From Desulfovibrio sp. (GTDB taxonomy: Bacteria; Desulfobacterota; Desulfovibrionia; Desulfovibrionales; Desulfovibrionaceae), in NCBI GenBank assembly GCA_009773975.1, contig VSMX01000001.1:1-35889 (forward strand): a stretch of 35,889 bases of DNA, given 5' to 3'. How positions within the stretch are numbered: position 1 is the first letter of the stretch; every line of letters begins with the position of its first letter. Positions 24,450-32,200 of this stretch are shown here, in pieces. The notes below the pieces were generated by a model, which made no database searches, was not told the origin of the DNA, and saw nothing but the letters and a program-made list of their open reading frames with translations. Both the position numbers and the translations under genes were made by a program.

Positions 24450-26171
24450 TCAATACCAGTCTTCTTCCCTGATTTCCGGCGGCACGGCCACGGCATTGGT
24501 CAGGATGCGGCGGCGGATTTTTGTTTTTTCGCTCTTCTCTTCCCGCGCCCTGTGCGCCGGCGCAGGCAGGCCATTGTAAATGGACCAGAAGCCCGGCCAC
24601 AGGGCCGTCATGATGCCAGGATTGCCCAGCCGGACAAGCTGGTTTTGCCGCCTGCCCATGGCTGCAAGCGCAAGCCCCACTGCCCAGCCCGGGCGCGGCG
24701 CATTGAAAGCAGGCGTTTCGCTGTTTTGCGCGGCAACTTCCAGCACGCCGTTCCCGCCAATGCCAAGTCCCAGCGAATGCAGGAAATTGCCCGTATCGGC
24801 ATGCAGGGGCCAGGATTGCGGCAAAGCCTCATTTTGGCCGCGCAGCGCGGCGCAGGCGGCAAGGGCAATGGGCAGCGGCAAATAATCCTCGTCCAGGCCG
24901 GCAGTCAAATTCGCTCCAGATTCCGCCGGCGAAAGGATTTGCGCCGGTTTTGCCAGGCTTAGCCCCAAATGCCCGTCTTTCTTTTCAACATTCAGGCCAA
25001 TGGCTTGCAGAAGCTGCCACAAATTGTCGCTTTCCGGCCAGTCGGGCCATGTTCCTCCAAGCCTGACAGAACCGCCCAAAGGCGCGGCCAGGGCCAGCAA
25101 AAATGCGCCCAGAAGCGGCTCGACCGGCAACTGCGGCTTTTGCGGCAGCACAAGATTTGAGGGCCCTATATTGACGGACGCGCCGTCCAGGACAAACGCG
25201 GCGCCAGCCGCTTTCAGGATTGGCAAGATCCTGGCCAGGATATTTTCTTTTTGCGGATGGGGGGCAAGATTGAGGGCAAAGGGCTGCGGCCAGGCAGTCG
25301 CGGCCAGCAGCAGCGCGCAGCCAAGTTCCGCCGGATATTCGGACGAAAACTCGATTCCGGCCGGCAACATGCCGGATGCCTCCAGGCGCGCGGGCAAGCC
25401 GACGCTTTTGGGCACCACATGCGCCATTCTGGCGCCGCATTGCAGCAAAAGAGGATGCAGAAAGGAAAGATCGGCCAGCTTGAGCGCGTTATCGCCGCTA
25501 AGCTTGACCCGCGACGGCCGGCCAAGATAATGGGCCAGGACAATGCAGAGATTGAAAAAGCTGTCGCCAAGGTGGATGACCTTGTCCGGCGCTTCCAGCG
25601 GCGCGGCCGCGCGGGCGATTATGGAATTGTCCTCCCGGTTGAGGGACGCGCCCATCTGGTTCAGGGCCTTGAGCAGATCGACTTCCCCGTCGTTCAAGAG
25701 GCAGTTGGCAAGCTGGATTTGCGCGCCGTGGGCTGCGGCAAGATAAAGCCAGGCGCAGGTCGAAAAGCTTGCGGCAGGCGCGGCCAGGTCGATATTGACG
25801 GCCTGGCGCGGCGGGGCGAGGTTGAAGGATTGCCTTCTTTCCGAACCCTTGAGCGTCGATTCGTCAGCTTCTGTTTTCGCAGGCCGCGGCAGGAAGGAAA
25901 GCCCCTGCATCATGGTGAAAAAATGGCCCGAAAGCGTGGCGTCCCGGCTGACCTTTGCCACGGCAGCCTGCCAGGATTCGCGCAGGAACTTTTCTTCGGC
26001 CGCGTCAAGCCGGCCTTTTTTGTCCCGCATCCGCGCAAGCATGTTGTGGCGCCGAATCAGGAGGCGCAATATTTCCTGGTCAACTTCCGCAATATCCAGT
26101 TTCAAGGGTTTTCTGCGGGGCGCGTCCTCGCGCCGCCCTGTTGCATCGCCGCTCTTTTCCCGAAATTCCAT
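24450..26171 (-). CDS. Chorismate mutase domain fused to a catalytically degenerate EPSP synthase-like domain
   Basis: A 573-residue fusion. Residues about 22-95 read as an AroQ-type chorismate mutase: DIAEVDQEILRLLIRRHNML, K51/K52 and R64-E65 keep much of its charge pattern (R41, lysine, RE). Residues 124-535 align by eye along their length with EPSP synthase: NIDLAAPAASFSTCAWLYLAA with the first strand-helix, LGDSFFNLCIVL (201-212) with LGNAGTAMRPL, ALLLAATA (286-293) with the SSQFLTALL helix, SDNLWQLLQAIGLNV with the KETDR helix, and DEDYLPLPIALAA with the NDHRMAM helix. The substrate-binding residues at these places are replaced, so activity is unlikely. It may be a pseudoenzyme, a regulatory partner or a decaying gene. 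GGGGAATGAA precedes the ATG; the frame is intact. No other aromatic-pathway gene is nearby. Confidence 0.6.
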   Translation of the reverse strand: MEFREKSGDATGRREDAPRRKPLKLDIAEVDQEILRLLIRRHNMLARMRDKKGRLDAAEEKFLRESWQAAVAKVSRDATLSGHFFTMMQGLSFLPRPAKTEADESTLKGSERRQSFNLAPPRQAVNIDLAAPAASFSTCAWLYLAAAHGAQIQLANCLLNDGEVDLLKALNQMGASLNREDNSIIARAAAPLEAPDKVIHLGDSFFNLCIVLAHYLGRPSRVKLSGDNALKLADLSFLHPLLLQCGARMAHVVPKSVGLPARLEASGMLPAGIEFSSEYPAELGCALLLAATAWPQPFALNLAPHPQKENILARILPILKAAGAAFVLDGASVNIGPSNLVLPQKPQLPVEPLLGAFLLALAAPLGGSVRLGGTWPDWPESDNLWQLLQAIGLNVEKKDGHLGLSLAKPAQILSPAESGANLTAGLDEDYLPLPIALAACAALRGQNEALPQSWPLHADTGNFLHSLGLGIGGNGVLEVAAQNSETPAFNAPRPGWAVGLALAAMGRRQNQLVRLGNPGIMTALWPGFWSIYNGLPAPAHRAREEKSEKTKIRRRILTNAVAVPPEIREEDWY

Positions 26172-26324
26172 TTCATTCCCCGTCGCAAAAAAATTATGAA
26201 CAGGGGAAATTAACCGTTATTGGACGCTCTTGCAAGAGAAACGCGCCACATCCAATGGACAAAACAGGCTTGTAAGGCTAGACTTTGCGCAATGTTTCAC
26301 AATTTATCAAATGGAGGTTTTCCA

Positions 26325-26765
26325 ATGTTCAAGCGTTTGCTGGCCATCGCCCTCTGCGCCATTTTCAATGCCGGCCTGGCCTGGGCGGCCGAGGAGGGCA
26401 AGGCCCCGCAGCTTTATCCCAGGGATCAGCTGAAAAAATGGGATCGCGAAAAAGTGGCCGGCGGGGAAGGCACGCTTTACGGGGAGTTTTCCCATACCCG
26501 CAACGACGCCCCAAAGGACTGGGCCATCAAGGAAATAGGCTGGATGCGCCTGCAGCCCGGCGCATCAATCGGCATGCACAAGCATGAGGCGAACGAGGAT
26601 ACCTATATCATCGTGTCAGGAGAAGGCGTGTTTACCGATACGGAGGGCAGGGAAACCCCGGTCAAGGCTGGCGACATCACAATAGCCAGAAAAGGCGATT
26701 CCCACGCCCTCAAGAACACGGGCGCCGAACCGCTGATCTTTCTGGACATAATCGGGCAGCAATAG
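26325..26765 (+). CDS. Secreted cupin-domain protein
   Basis: A 146-residue protein from the ATG at 26325, which has GGAGG seven bases upstream. The first 21 residues are a signal peptide ending AGLAWA, so the protein acts in the periplasm or outside. The mature part is a single small cupin barrel: motif 1 is GASIGMHKHEANEDTYIIVSGEG with the metal ligands H-x-H and a glutamate. Motif 2 is GDSHALKNTGAEPLIFLDII, whose histidine completes the metal site. Most such proteins bind Mn, Fe or Zn, but substrates vary from isomerases to storage proteins. The segment before the cupin (GTLYGEFSHTRNDAPKDWAIKEIGWMRL) is common in single-domain secreted cupins. A strong terminator follows. Confidence 0.82.
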   Translation: MFKRLLAIALCAIFNAGLAWAAEEGKAPQLYPRDQLKKWDREKVAGGEGTLYGEFSHTRNDAPKDWAIKEIGWMRLQPGASIGMHKHEANEDTYIIVSGEGVFTDTEGRETPVKAGDITIARKGDSHALKNTGAEPLIFLDIIGQQ

Positions 26766-26771
26766 GGATCC

Positions 26772-26798
26772 CGGGCCGCCTTGCGCGGCCCGCTTTTT
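26772..26798 (+). terminator. Intrinsic terminator of the cupin gene
   Basis: CGGGCCGC (26772-26779) and GCGGCCCG (26785-26792) form an 8-bp GC-rich stem around CTTGC, followed by CTTTTT. It begins six bases after the stop codon. From here to 27001 I see only short hairpins (e.g. CAGGCC/GGCCTG near 26837) and no gene. Confidence 0.88.
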
Positions 26799-27001
26799 CA
26801 TCCGCAAGCGCGTTTGTGGTTTGAGACCCTGGTCTTCAGGCCGAACAGGCCTGCACCCGACCCTGAAGAGGCTGGTATCAGACGCGGGCAGTTAGCCTGG
26901 GAGGGGCGCAAGACGCAAAGACCTATTGATGAATATCCTGTTGCAAAAGCAGTTTATATTCCCGCCATTTTCATGTGAAACAACAGGAAGTTCTTCATCA
27001 T

Positions 27002-27217
27002 TCATTGGAGATATCCGCTTGTTGGCGATTGCAAGTCTGTCTTGTATGCTGGTTTATCAAGTTTTACCCCAAAACCGCCGCTTTGGCCTGTCTTCGGGTC
27101 ATGCGCCGCATAGCGGATTTTTGCCGGATCGATTTCACCTTTTGCCCGCCGCCTCAAGTATTCTTCCGGAGACAGATATTCTTCTCTCTGGAGCACAGTG
27201 TCATAAGTTGTTGTCAT
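27002..27217 (-). CDS. Small hypothetical protein
   Basis: A 71-residue ORF with a good AAGGAG site eight bases before its ATG. The product is hydrophilic: MTTTYDTVLQREEYLSPEEY, then LRRRAKGEIDPAKIRYAAHD and GGFGVKLDKPAYKTDL. It has no signal peptide or membrane segment. The composition is that of a real protein, and the plus-strand frame over the same stretch is not. I do not recognise the family. It lies downstream of tRNA-Thr on the same strand but is separated from it by a strong terminator, so it probably has its own promoter near 27220-27270. No obvious terminator follows. Confidence 0.55.
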   Translation of the reverse strand: MTTTYDTVLQREEYLSPEEYLRRRAKGEIDPAKIRYAAHDPKTGQSGGFGVKLDKPAYKTDLQSPTSGYLQ

Positions 27218-27273
27218 GGCGCTGTCTCCTTATTGAAGCTGACCATAGCCAGCCCCAAATAATGGGGAGACAC

Positions 27274-27306
27274 AAAAAGGGGCTGCGATTGAAATCGCAG
27301 CCCCTT
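27274..27306 (-). terminator. Intrinsic terminator of tRNA-Thr
   Basis: On the minus strand AAGGGGCTGCGAT pairs with ATCGCAGCCCCTT across a 4-base loop, a 13-bp stem, followed by TTTTT. It begins nine bases after the CCA end of the tRNA gene. Confidence 0.88.
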
Positions 27307-27314
27307 GAAATACC

Positions 27315-27390
27315 TGGAGCCACCTGTCAGACTCGAACTGACGATCTGCTGATTACGAATCAGCTGCTCTACCAACTGAGCCAAGGTGGC
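27315..27390 (-). tRNA. tRNA-Thr (anticodon CGT)
   Basis: A 76-base tRNA on the minus strand. The acceptor arm GCCACCT pairs with AGGTGGC, followed by discriminator T and an encoded CCA. The D arm reads GCTC-AGTTGGTA-GAGC. The anticodon stem GCTGA/TCAGC holds the loop TTCGTAA with anticodon CGT, which reads ACG (threonine). The T arm carries GTTCGAGTC. All arms close, so the gene looks functional. It stands alone between its own promoter and terminator. Confidence 0.95.
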
Positions 27391-27400
27391 GCCGCTTAGT

Positions 27401-27430
27401 CTTATAGCCCGCAAATTATCCGCCTGTCAA
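27401..27430 (-). promoter_or_regulatory. Sigma-70 promoter of tRNA-Thr
   Basis: On the minus strand a perfect -35 box TTGACA (27430-27425) and -10 TATAAG (27406-27401) are 18 bases apart. Transcription would begin near 27394, a few bases before the tRNA 5' end. The GGCGG after the -35 and the GC-rich GCGGCG after the -10 resemble the discriminator of growth-rate-controlled stable-RNA promoters. Confidence 0.82.
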
Positions 27431-27488
27431 GCGGCGGCAAAGAAGTAACCAGGGTGAGACATGAAGCATATTGCGGGGCCGGCGCCGG

Positions 27489-27848
27489 TTATGAGTTGAA
27501 TCCTTCCTGCCCCAGCTCTTTTTTCAGCCATTCCCTTATTTTGGGCGTGGGCGCGCCCACTCCCCGCCAGTCCCCGTTGGCCTTGCGCCAGTCGGCCAGC
27601 AAGTCGCCTTCCAGCGGCATGGAAAACAGATCCTCCGCGTTTTCGGAATTGCGGCGCACAAGCCGCAAAACGGGCGGATTTTCCCAGCTGTCCACCACAA
27701 AATATATTGCCACGTCGCTTTTTGAGCGCACGGGCGGATATTCGGCATTCCAGTCGTTGTTGCCCCATTCCAGATAAAGGGTAACCGCGTCCTCCGGGGT
27801 CAGGTTCCAGGCAATGGGATAAAGGGCGAAATCCTTGAGCTTTGCCAT
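27489..27848 (-). CDS. Small conserved hypothetical protein (DVU0772-like)
   Basis: A 119-residue soluble, acidic protein. The start at 27848 has GGAG eight bases upstream; an in-frame start 12 codons earlier has none. The sequence has a Trp-rich conserved-looking first half (IAWNLTPEDAVTLYLEWGNNDW, then YPPVRSKSDVAIYFVVDSWENPP) and RLVRRNSENAEDLFSMPL in the second. From memory it resembles a family of Desulfovibrio proteins of about 115 residues typified by DVU0772, with unknown function; a search would settle this. No signal peptide or membrane segment. It is monocistronic, with a likely promoter near 27970. Confidence 0.68.
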   Translation of the reverse strand: MAKLKDFALYPIAWNLTPEDAVTLYLEWGNNDWNAEYPPVRSKSDVAIYFVVDSWENPPVLRLVRRNSENAEDLFSMPLEGDLLADWRKANGDWRGVGAPTPKIREWLKKELGQEGFNS

Positions 27849-27955
27849 ATACGGGCTCCTGTCTTGAAAAACCGCCAGCGGCAAGATGAGTTACGGGCAT
27901 TTTGGGCCTTCCCCGGCCCGCGGCAGCAAGCATGATATTATCCCGCCGCCATCAT

Positions 27956-27986
27956 ATTATATATTTACTATCTCCATGACTGGCAA
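27956..27986 (-). promoter_or_regulatory. Candidate promoter for the DVU0772-like gene
   Basis: On the minus strand TTGCCA (27986-27981) is followed, 17 bases later, by TATATA (27963-27958), overlapping a perfect TATAAT (27961-27956) at a 19-base spacing. The leader would be about 100 bases. This AT-rich island lies in the 248-bp spacer between the glycosyltransferase stop and the DVU0772-like gene. A short CTGGC/GCCAG hairpin overlaps the -35 region. Confidence 0.5.
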
Positions 27987-28096
27987 GCCGCCAGACCGGA
28001 TTTTCGGGCGCATTTTCCCATCCTCCCGCCAAGGCATATTTTGGATTATGGCCGTAAATCCCGGACATTTTGATAAAGCTTGCCGAAACAGAAACA

Positions 28097-29113
28097 CTAC
28101 CTTGATTTCTGATCCCGGCTGGCCATGATTTTTTCAAAGTGGGCCGGGAGCGCGGCCTCCAGGCCGAAGTTTCGCATTACATCGCGCCTTGCGCTGGCGC
28201 CGATCTTTTCGAGATTGGGATCTTCCAGGCTTTTAAGGACGCCCTGGCCGCGCCTGATGCGCAGGCAGTTCACGCCGGGCCTGAAAAAAGGATTGGCGCA
28301 ATCGGTCATTACCGCAACGCCTGCGCTCATGGCCAGCAGAAGCTCGACCGGGATGCCGGAACCTTTTGCGGGACGCACATAGACGCTTGCAGCGGAGAAA
28401 ATTTCGCGCAGTCTCTCGAATGTGGGATTGACTTCAAGATTTACATTTTCGGGAACCACGCCCTCTTCCTCCAGCTTTTTCCGGACATTGCGGCCCGGCA
28501 GCAAAATTGTCACCCCCGACAGGTCCTCCGCGCCCGCAATATTTTTGAGAAGCGAGACCAGCGGCTGGCTTACAAAGCCGAAAATGATATTTTTGCCGCG
28601 CCTGACGCCGACCGGCCGGAAATAGTCCGTATCGACGGCCAGCGGCGCCCGCAAGATGCCGGGAAAGCCTTCCCAGGCAAAGGAGATGTCGGCCATCCTT
28701 GTCTGCACTGCGTGGAGGATGTCCCTAAATTTCGCATCCGCGGCGTTCGGGACGCGCTCGATATAGTGAACGAGAAAAGCTTCGGGAAAAGCCTGCCTGA
28801 GGCATAATCCGGCCCCGCTCACGGACGAGTTCAGGATTATGTCGGGCACAAAACCCGTGGCGCGGACTGTTTCGAGGGTGGAGAGGGCCTGTTTGCCTTT
28901 CTGGACTGCGTCTTCCCACTGACCCATTATTCCGCCGGCAGTTTCACGCCGGGACGAAGCCCGGAAATGCACGCGCCGCACGCCGCGCAGTTCGGAACAT
29001 TGCCAGGGCGCGCTGCTTACAATCATGACTTCGGCATTGGCCCGGGCGTTGAGCCATGAGGCCAGCGCGTACATCCGGTGGCTGAAAATGTGGCAGAATA
29101 TCAGGTAACGCAT
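28097..29113 (-). CDS. Glycosyltransferase (GT-B fold, family 4-like)
   Basis: A 338-residue protein starting at the ATG at 29113, with GGAAG upstream; it opens directly into the first GT-B strand (MRYLIFCHIFSHRMYALASWL). The C-terminal Rossmann half has IIFGFVSQPLVSLLKNIAGAE, ILLPGRN, and ERLREIFSAASVYVRPAKGSGIPVELLLAMSAGVAVMTD. That last block is the donor-nucleotide site of GT4-type enzymes; the usual EGFGLPxLEAMA appears as GSGIPVELLLAMS. Donor and acceptor cannot be read. The acceptor could be a surface polysaccharide or the Ser/Thr-rich adhesin encoded just upstream on the same strand, but a hairpin separates the two genes and no evidence links them. No signal peptide: a cytoplasmic enzyme. 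Confidence 0.78.
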   Translation of the reverse strand: MRYLIFCHIFSHRMYALASWLNARANAEVMIVSSAPWQCSELRGVRRVHFRASSRRETAGGIMGQWEDAVQKGKQALSTLETVRATGFVPDIILNSSVSGAGLCLRQAFPEAFLVHYIERVPNAADAKFRDILHAVQTRMADISFAWEGFPGILRAPLAVDTDYFRPVGVRRGKNIIFGFVSQPLVSLLKNIAGAEDLSGVTILLPGRNVRKKLEEEGVVPENVNLEVNPTFERLREIFSAASVYVRPAKGSGIPVELLLAMSAGVAVMTDCANPFFRPGVNCLRIRRGQGVLKSLEDPNLEKIGASARRDVMRNFGLEAALPAHFEKIMASRDQKSR

Positions 29114-29158
29114 GATTCTTCCGTGGTTTGCTGGTAAAAACAAAGTCTGCGGATATGG

Positions 29159-29192
29159 AAGGGCCGGAGCGGCGTTGGCCGCCCCGGCCCTT
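29159..29192 (-). terminator. GC-rich hairpin after the adhesin gene
   Basis: AAGGGCCGG (29159-29167) pairs with CCGGCCCTT (29184-29192). After one mismatch the inner GCGGC/GCCGC extends the stem around GTTG. It lies 43 bp past the adhesin stop and upstream of the glycosyltransferase. There is no strong T-run in the leftward direction, so termination may be partial. Confidence 0.55.
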
Positions 29193-29234
29193 GCTGGTTT
29201 GAGCTGTTATGTCATTACCGGTTTGCGTTCCACA

Positions 29235-32200
29235 TTAAACGTTGCCTTCGCTGATTATGGTCTGGGTTACAACCGTGTCAAAATCCATTGACGTTTCGGA
29301 GCCAAGGCTCGAAGGCGTGTTGCTGATCGCTTCCGAAATCGTTTCCGCATGTTCGAACCTGCTGTCCGAGGCATTGTCTGAAGACGACGTGCCGGGCTTG
29401 CCTGCCGCGACCTTTGCGGACGAGCCGGAATCGCCGTCATCGTCTGTCTTCTGCTTCACGGCGTCAGCCTTTGCGCTTTCCTTTATGGCCGCGCTGTTAT
29501 TTGCGGAGGAAGCATCGTCATCCCCGCTGCCGCGCCTGTCATCCGCATCCTCACGTTCGGGAGCCTTTGATGGCGCCTTTGCCGGCTTGACTTCGGCGCG
29601 GGATTCCTGTTCTTCCGCCTTCACCTCTTTCTGCAAGTCGCTGGTTGTCGTCGTGGACGAATCTGTATCAAAATCGGACTTGTCGGCAACGGTGTCAGTC
29701 TTGTCACCGGTTTCGACATCAGAATCGTCATTCTTTTCGTCAGTCTTGTTTTCGGCAGGGCCATTGTCAGCCGTCTTCTGGCTGTCGTCCGTCCTGTCCC
29801 CGGGCAGGTCATTTTCCGTTCGGGCGGAATCTTCCGGCTCGGAAGTCTTGTCTGTTTCGGAAGACTTGTCTGAAGAGACATCGGTCTTTTCGTTTTCTTC
29901 CCCGGCCTCTTCGTCTTTACTGGTTTCGCCTTCTGTTTCGGCAACCTTGCTTTCGGCCTCTTCGGCAGTGTCGGCTTCATCGGAAGTTACGCCGTCCACG
30001 ATTTCCGTGTTCTGATCCTGGGCATCGGCAACTTCGTCCGTAACGGCATCCGGAGTTACGCCGGCATCGGGATTTGCGACGGGTGTTGCGGCAGGCTCAT
30101 TGCCTTCCGCATCCTGGCGGCCGGTTTCCCCGGTCTTGACATCCTTGCCGCCCAGGGCGTTGACGCCGTCAAACGCAAGCTCTTCATCCACATGGTCCAT
30201 CGTGGCCGCTGTTTCGCCATTGGCATCCACAGACTGCGCATACTCTAATCTGTCTCCTGACAGGGTGGTTTCCAGCGTCAAATGCTGGTCTCCATTATTG
30301 TATTCGAACTTGCCTGTAACAAAAGAACCGGATTCATTGGTGCCTTTGAAGCTCCACTTGTCGCTCAGCGAAAGCTTGCTGTCATTGGTAACTTCATCCG
30401 TCTTTACCTCAACGCCATACTTCGCAAGGTCGGCCAGGCTGGTTATGCCGGCCACGCCGCCGGAGAGCAGCACTTCGACGTCATTGACCATGGGCTTTGA
30501 AGGATCCCTGGGCTTGCCATCCGAACCGGCATTGTCCAGGAGATCGGCAAGACTTGGCGCATCCTGTCCGTTTACTGTCTCGGCCAGAATAATGTCAATG
30601 TCACTACCATCGCCGCCGCCGTCAATCAGGAAGTCGTCGGGATTGAGCTTGATGATATCGTTGCCTTCGCCGCCGTAGATTTCGTCCTTGCCCTGGCCGC
30701 CATCAAGGTAATCGTTGCCATCCCCGCCGAAGAGCTTGTCATTGCCGTCGCCGCCGAAGAGCTTGTCGTTACCAAGGCCGCCCTGCAGTGTGTCATTGCC
30801 GTCCAATCCATAAAGAGTATGGATGTCATCGGTTGTATGCAGCTCATTGCTTTTTGAATCACCAACCACGGCAAGATCAACATGGGTGTCTGAACCTTTC
30901 GCGACTTCAATTGTTACTTTCTGTTCCTTGCCGGCCGAATCTTTTACTGTTCCGGTATAAGTCTTGCTGTCGCCGTTTTCATCAGCCTTCCATATATCAT
31001 TGTCCAGAATCACCTGCTGGTCGCTGTCAATGATTATGCCGTATGCGCCAAGCGCGGCGGCCACATCCATCCCGGCGGAGGCATCCAGCTTGCCGGTTTC
31101 CGTGCGGAGCATGATGTCGATATTCTTGACTTCTGGCCGGGTTTCGCCATCTTCCGACTTGCCGTTCAGCAATTCGTCCAGCTTCGGTGCATCTTTCGTG
31201 GCCACCAGGATGTTTACGCCCGTGCCGCCGTCAACGATTTTGTCCGCGTCGTCATAGATCAGCACATCGTTGCCCGAACCGCCGAAGAGCGCGTCCGAAC
31301 CCGTGCCGCCATCGAGGTAATCGTTGCCCGAACCGCCAAAGAGGAAGTCGTTGCCATCCCCGCCATGCAGCCGGTCATTGCCGCCCATGCCGAGCAGGAC
31401 GTCATCGCCCTTGCCGCCATATAGCTTGTCGTTGCCGTCGTCCTGGCCTTCGAAATCAGCTGTTTCAAGTTTATTGGCTACACCTTCCAGTTGAGTATTG
31501 TTCATTTTGCCCAGGGCTTCCACAATCTTGCCGGCATCAGCTTTTTCTGCTCCTACAGCATTTGCCAGGTCGTTCAATGTCCCGGTGCTTGTTTTATCAT
31601 CATTGACCGGCGCATATCCGTCGCCAATCAGCACATCGTTTCCTGCCATGCCGAAAAGCATATCGTTGTGCGCGCCGCCCACAAGAGCGTCATTGCCGCC
31701 GGCAACTCCGAGATTGTCAATTTTTTCGGCAAATTTGTCGGCATCAGTCCAGATTTTGGCGGCTATGTCGGCGAAAGAATCATTTTCCTGTTTCTTGTCC
31801 ACTCCTGCCAGATCATATAGTTTGTCTTCATTTGTAACACCTGAACCCGAGGCCACAAGGCTGTCGCCAAACATCAGATCATCACCGGTACCACCATAGA
31901 TATAATCCGCCACTTCACGTTGGATGCTGTTCTCTATGGCCTGCTGGAATTGTGATTGCTGTTTGTCATAGTTTTCTTCCCAATTATCTATGACAACATT
32001 GTTATGATCACCTTCGGAGGCCATTTCATCAACGTCAGTTCCGTAATTTCCTTCTTTCCCATGTCCGAATTTGATAACGGTAATGGTGACTGGCAACCCA
32101 TCATTGGTTTTCATATCGTTTGCCAGATCTTTCGCAGCATTTTCAGCGCTTTCGCAGGGGTCATCAATTTTACCGCCGGTTGGTCCATTATGATTATAAA

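Noticed and set aside
26926..27399. A 157-codon plus-strand open frame
   Set aside because: It runs antisense through tRNA-Thr, its terminator and the better-supported minus-strand small ORF, and has no protein-family character.
29242..30015. A 257-codon plus-strand open frame opposite the adhesin tail
   Set aside because: It is a Ser-rich mirror of the acidic repetitive tail. Low-complexity coding DNA often leaves the opposite strand open.
30604..30815. A CRISPR-like array
   Set aside because: The regular 27-bp periodicity encodes RTX nonapeptides in frame; there are no distinct repeats separated by unique spacers.
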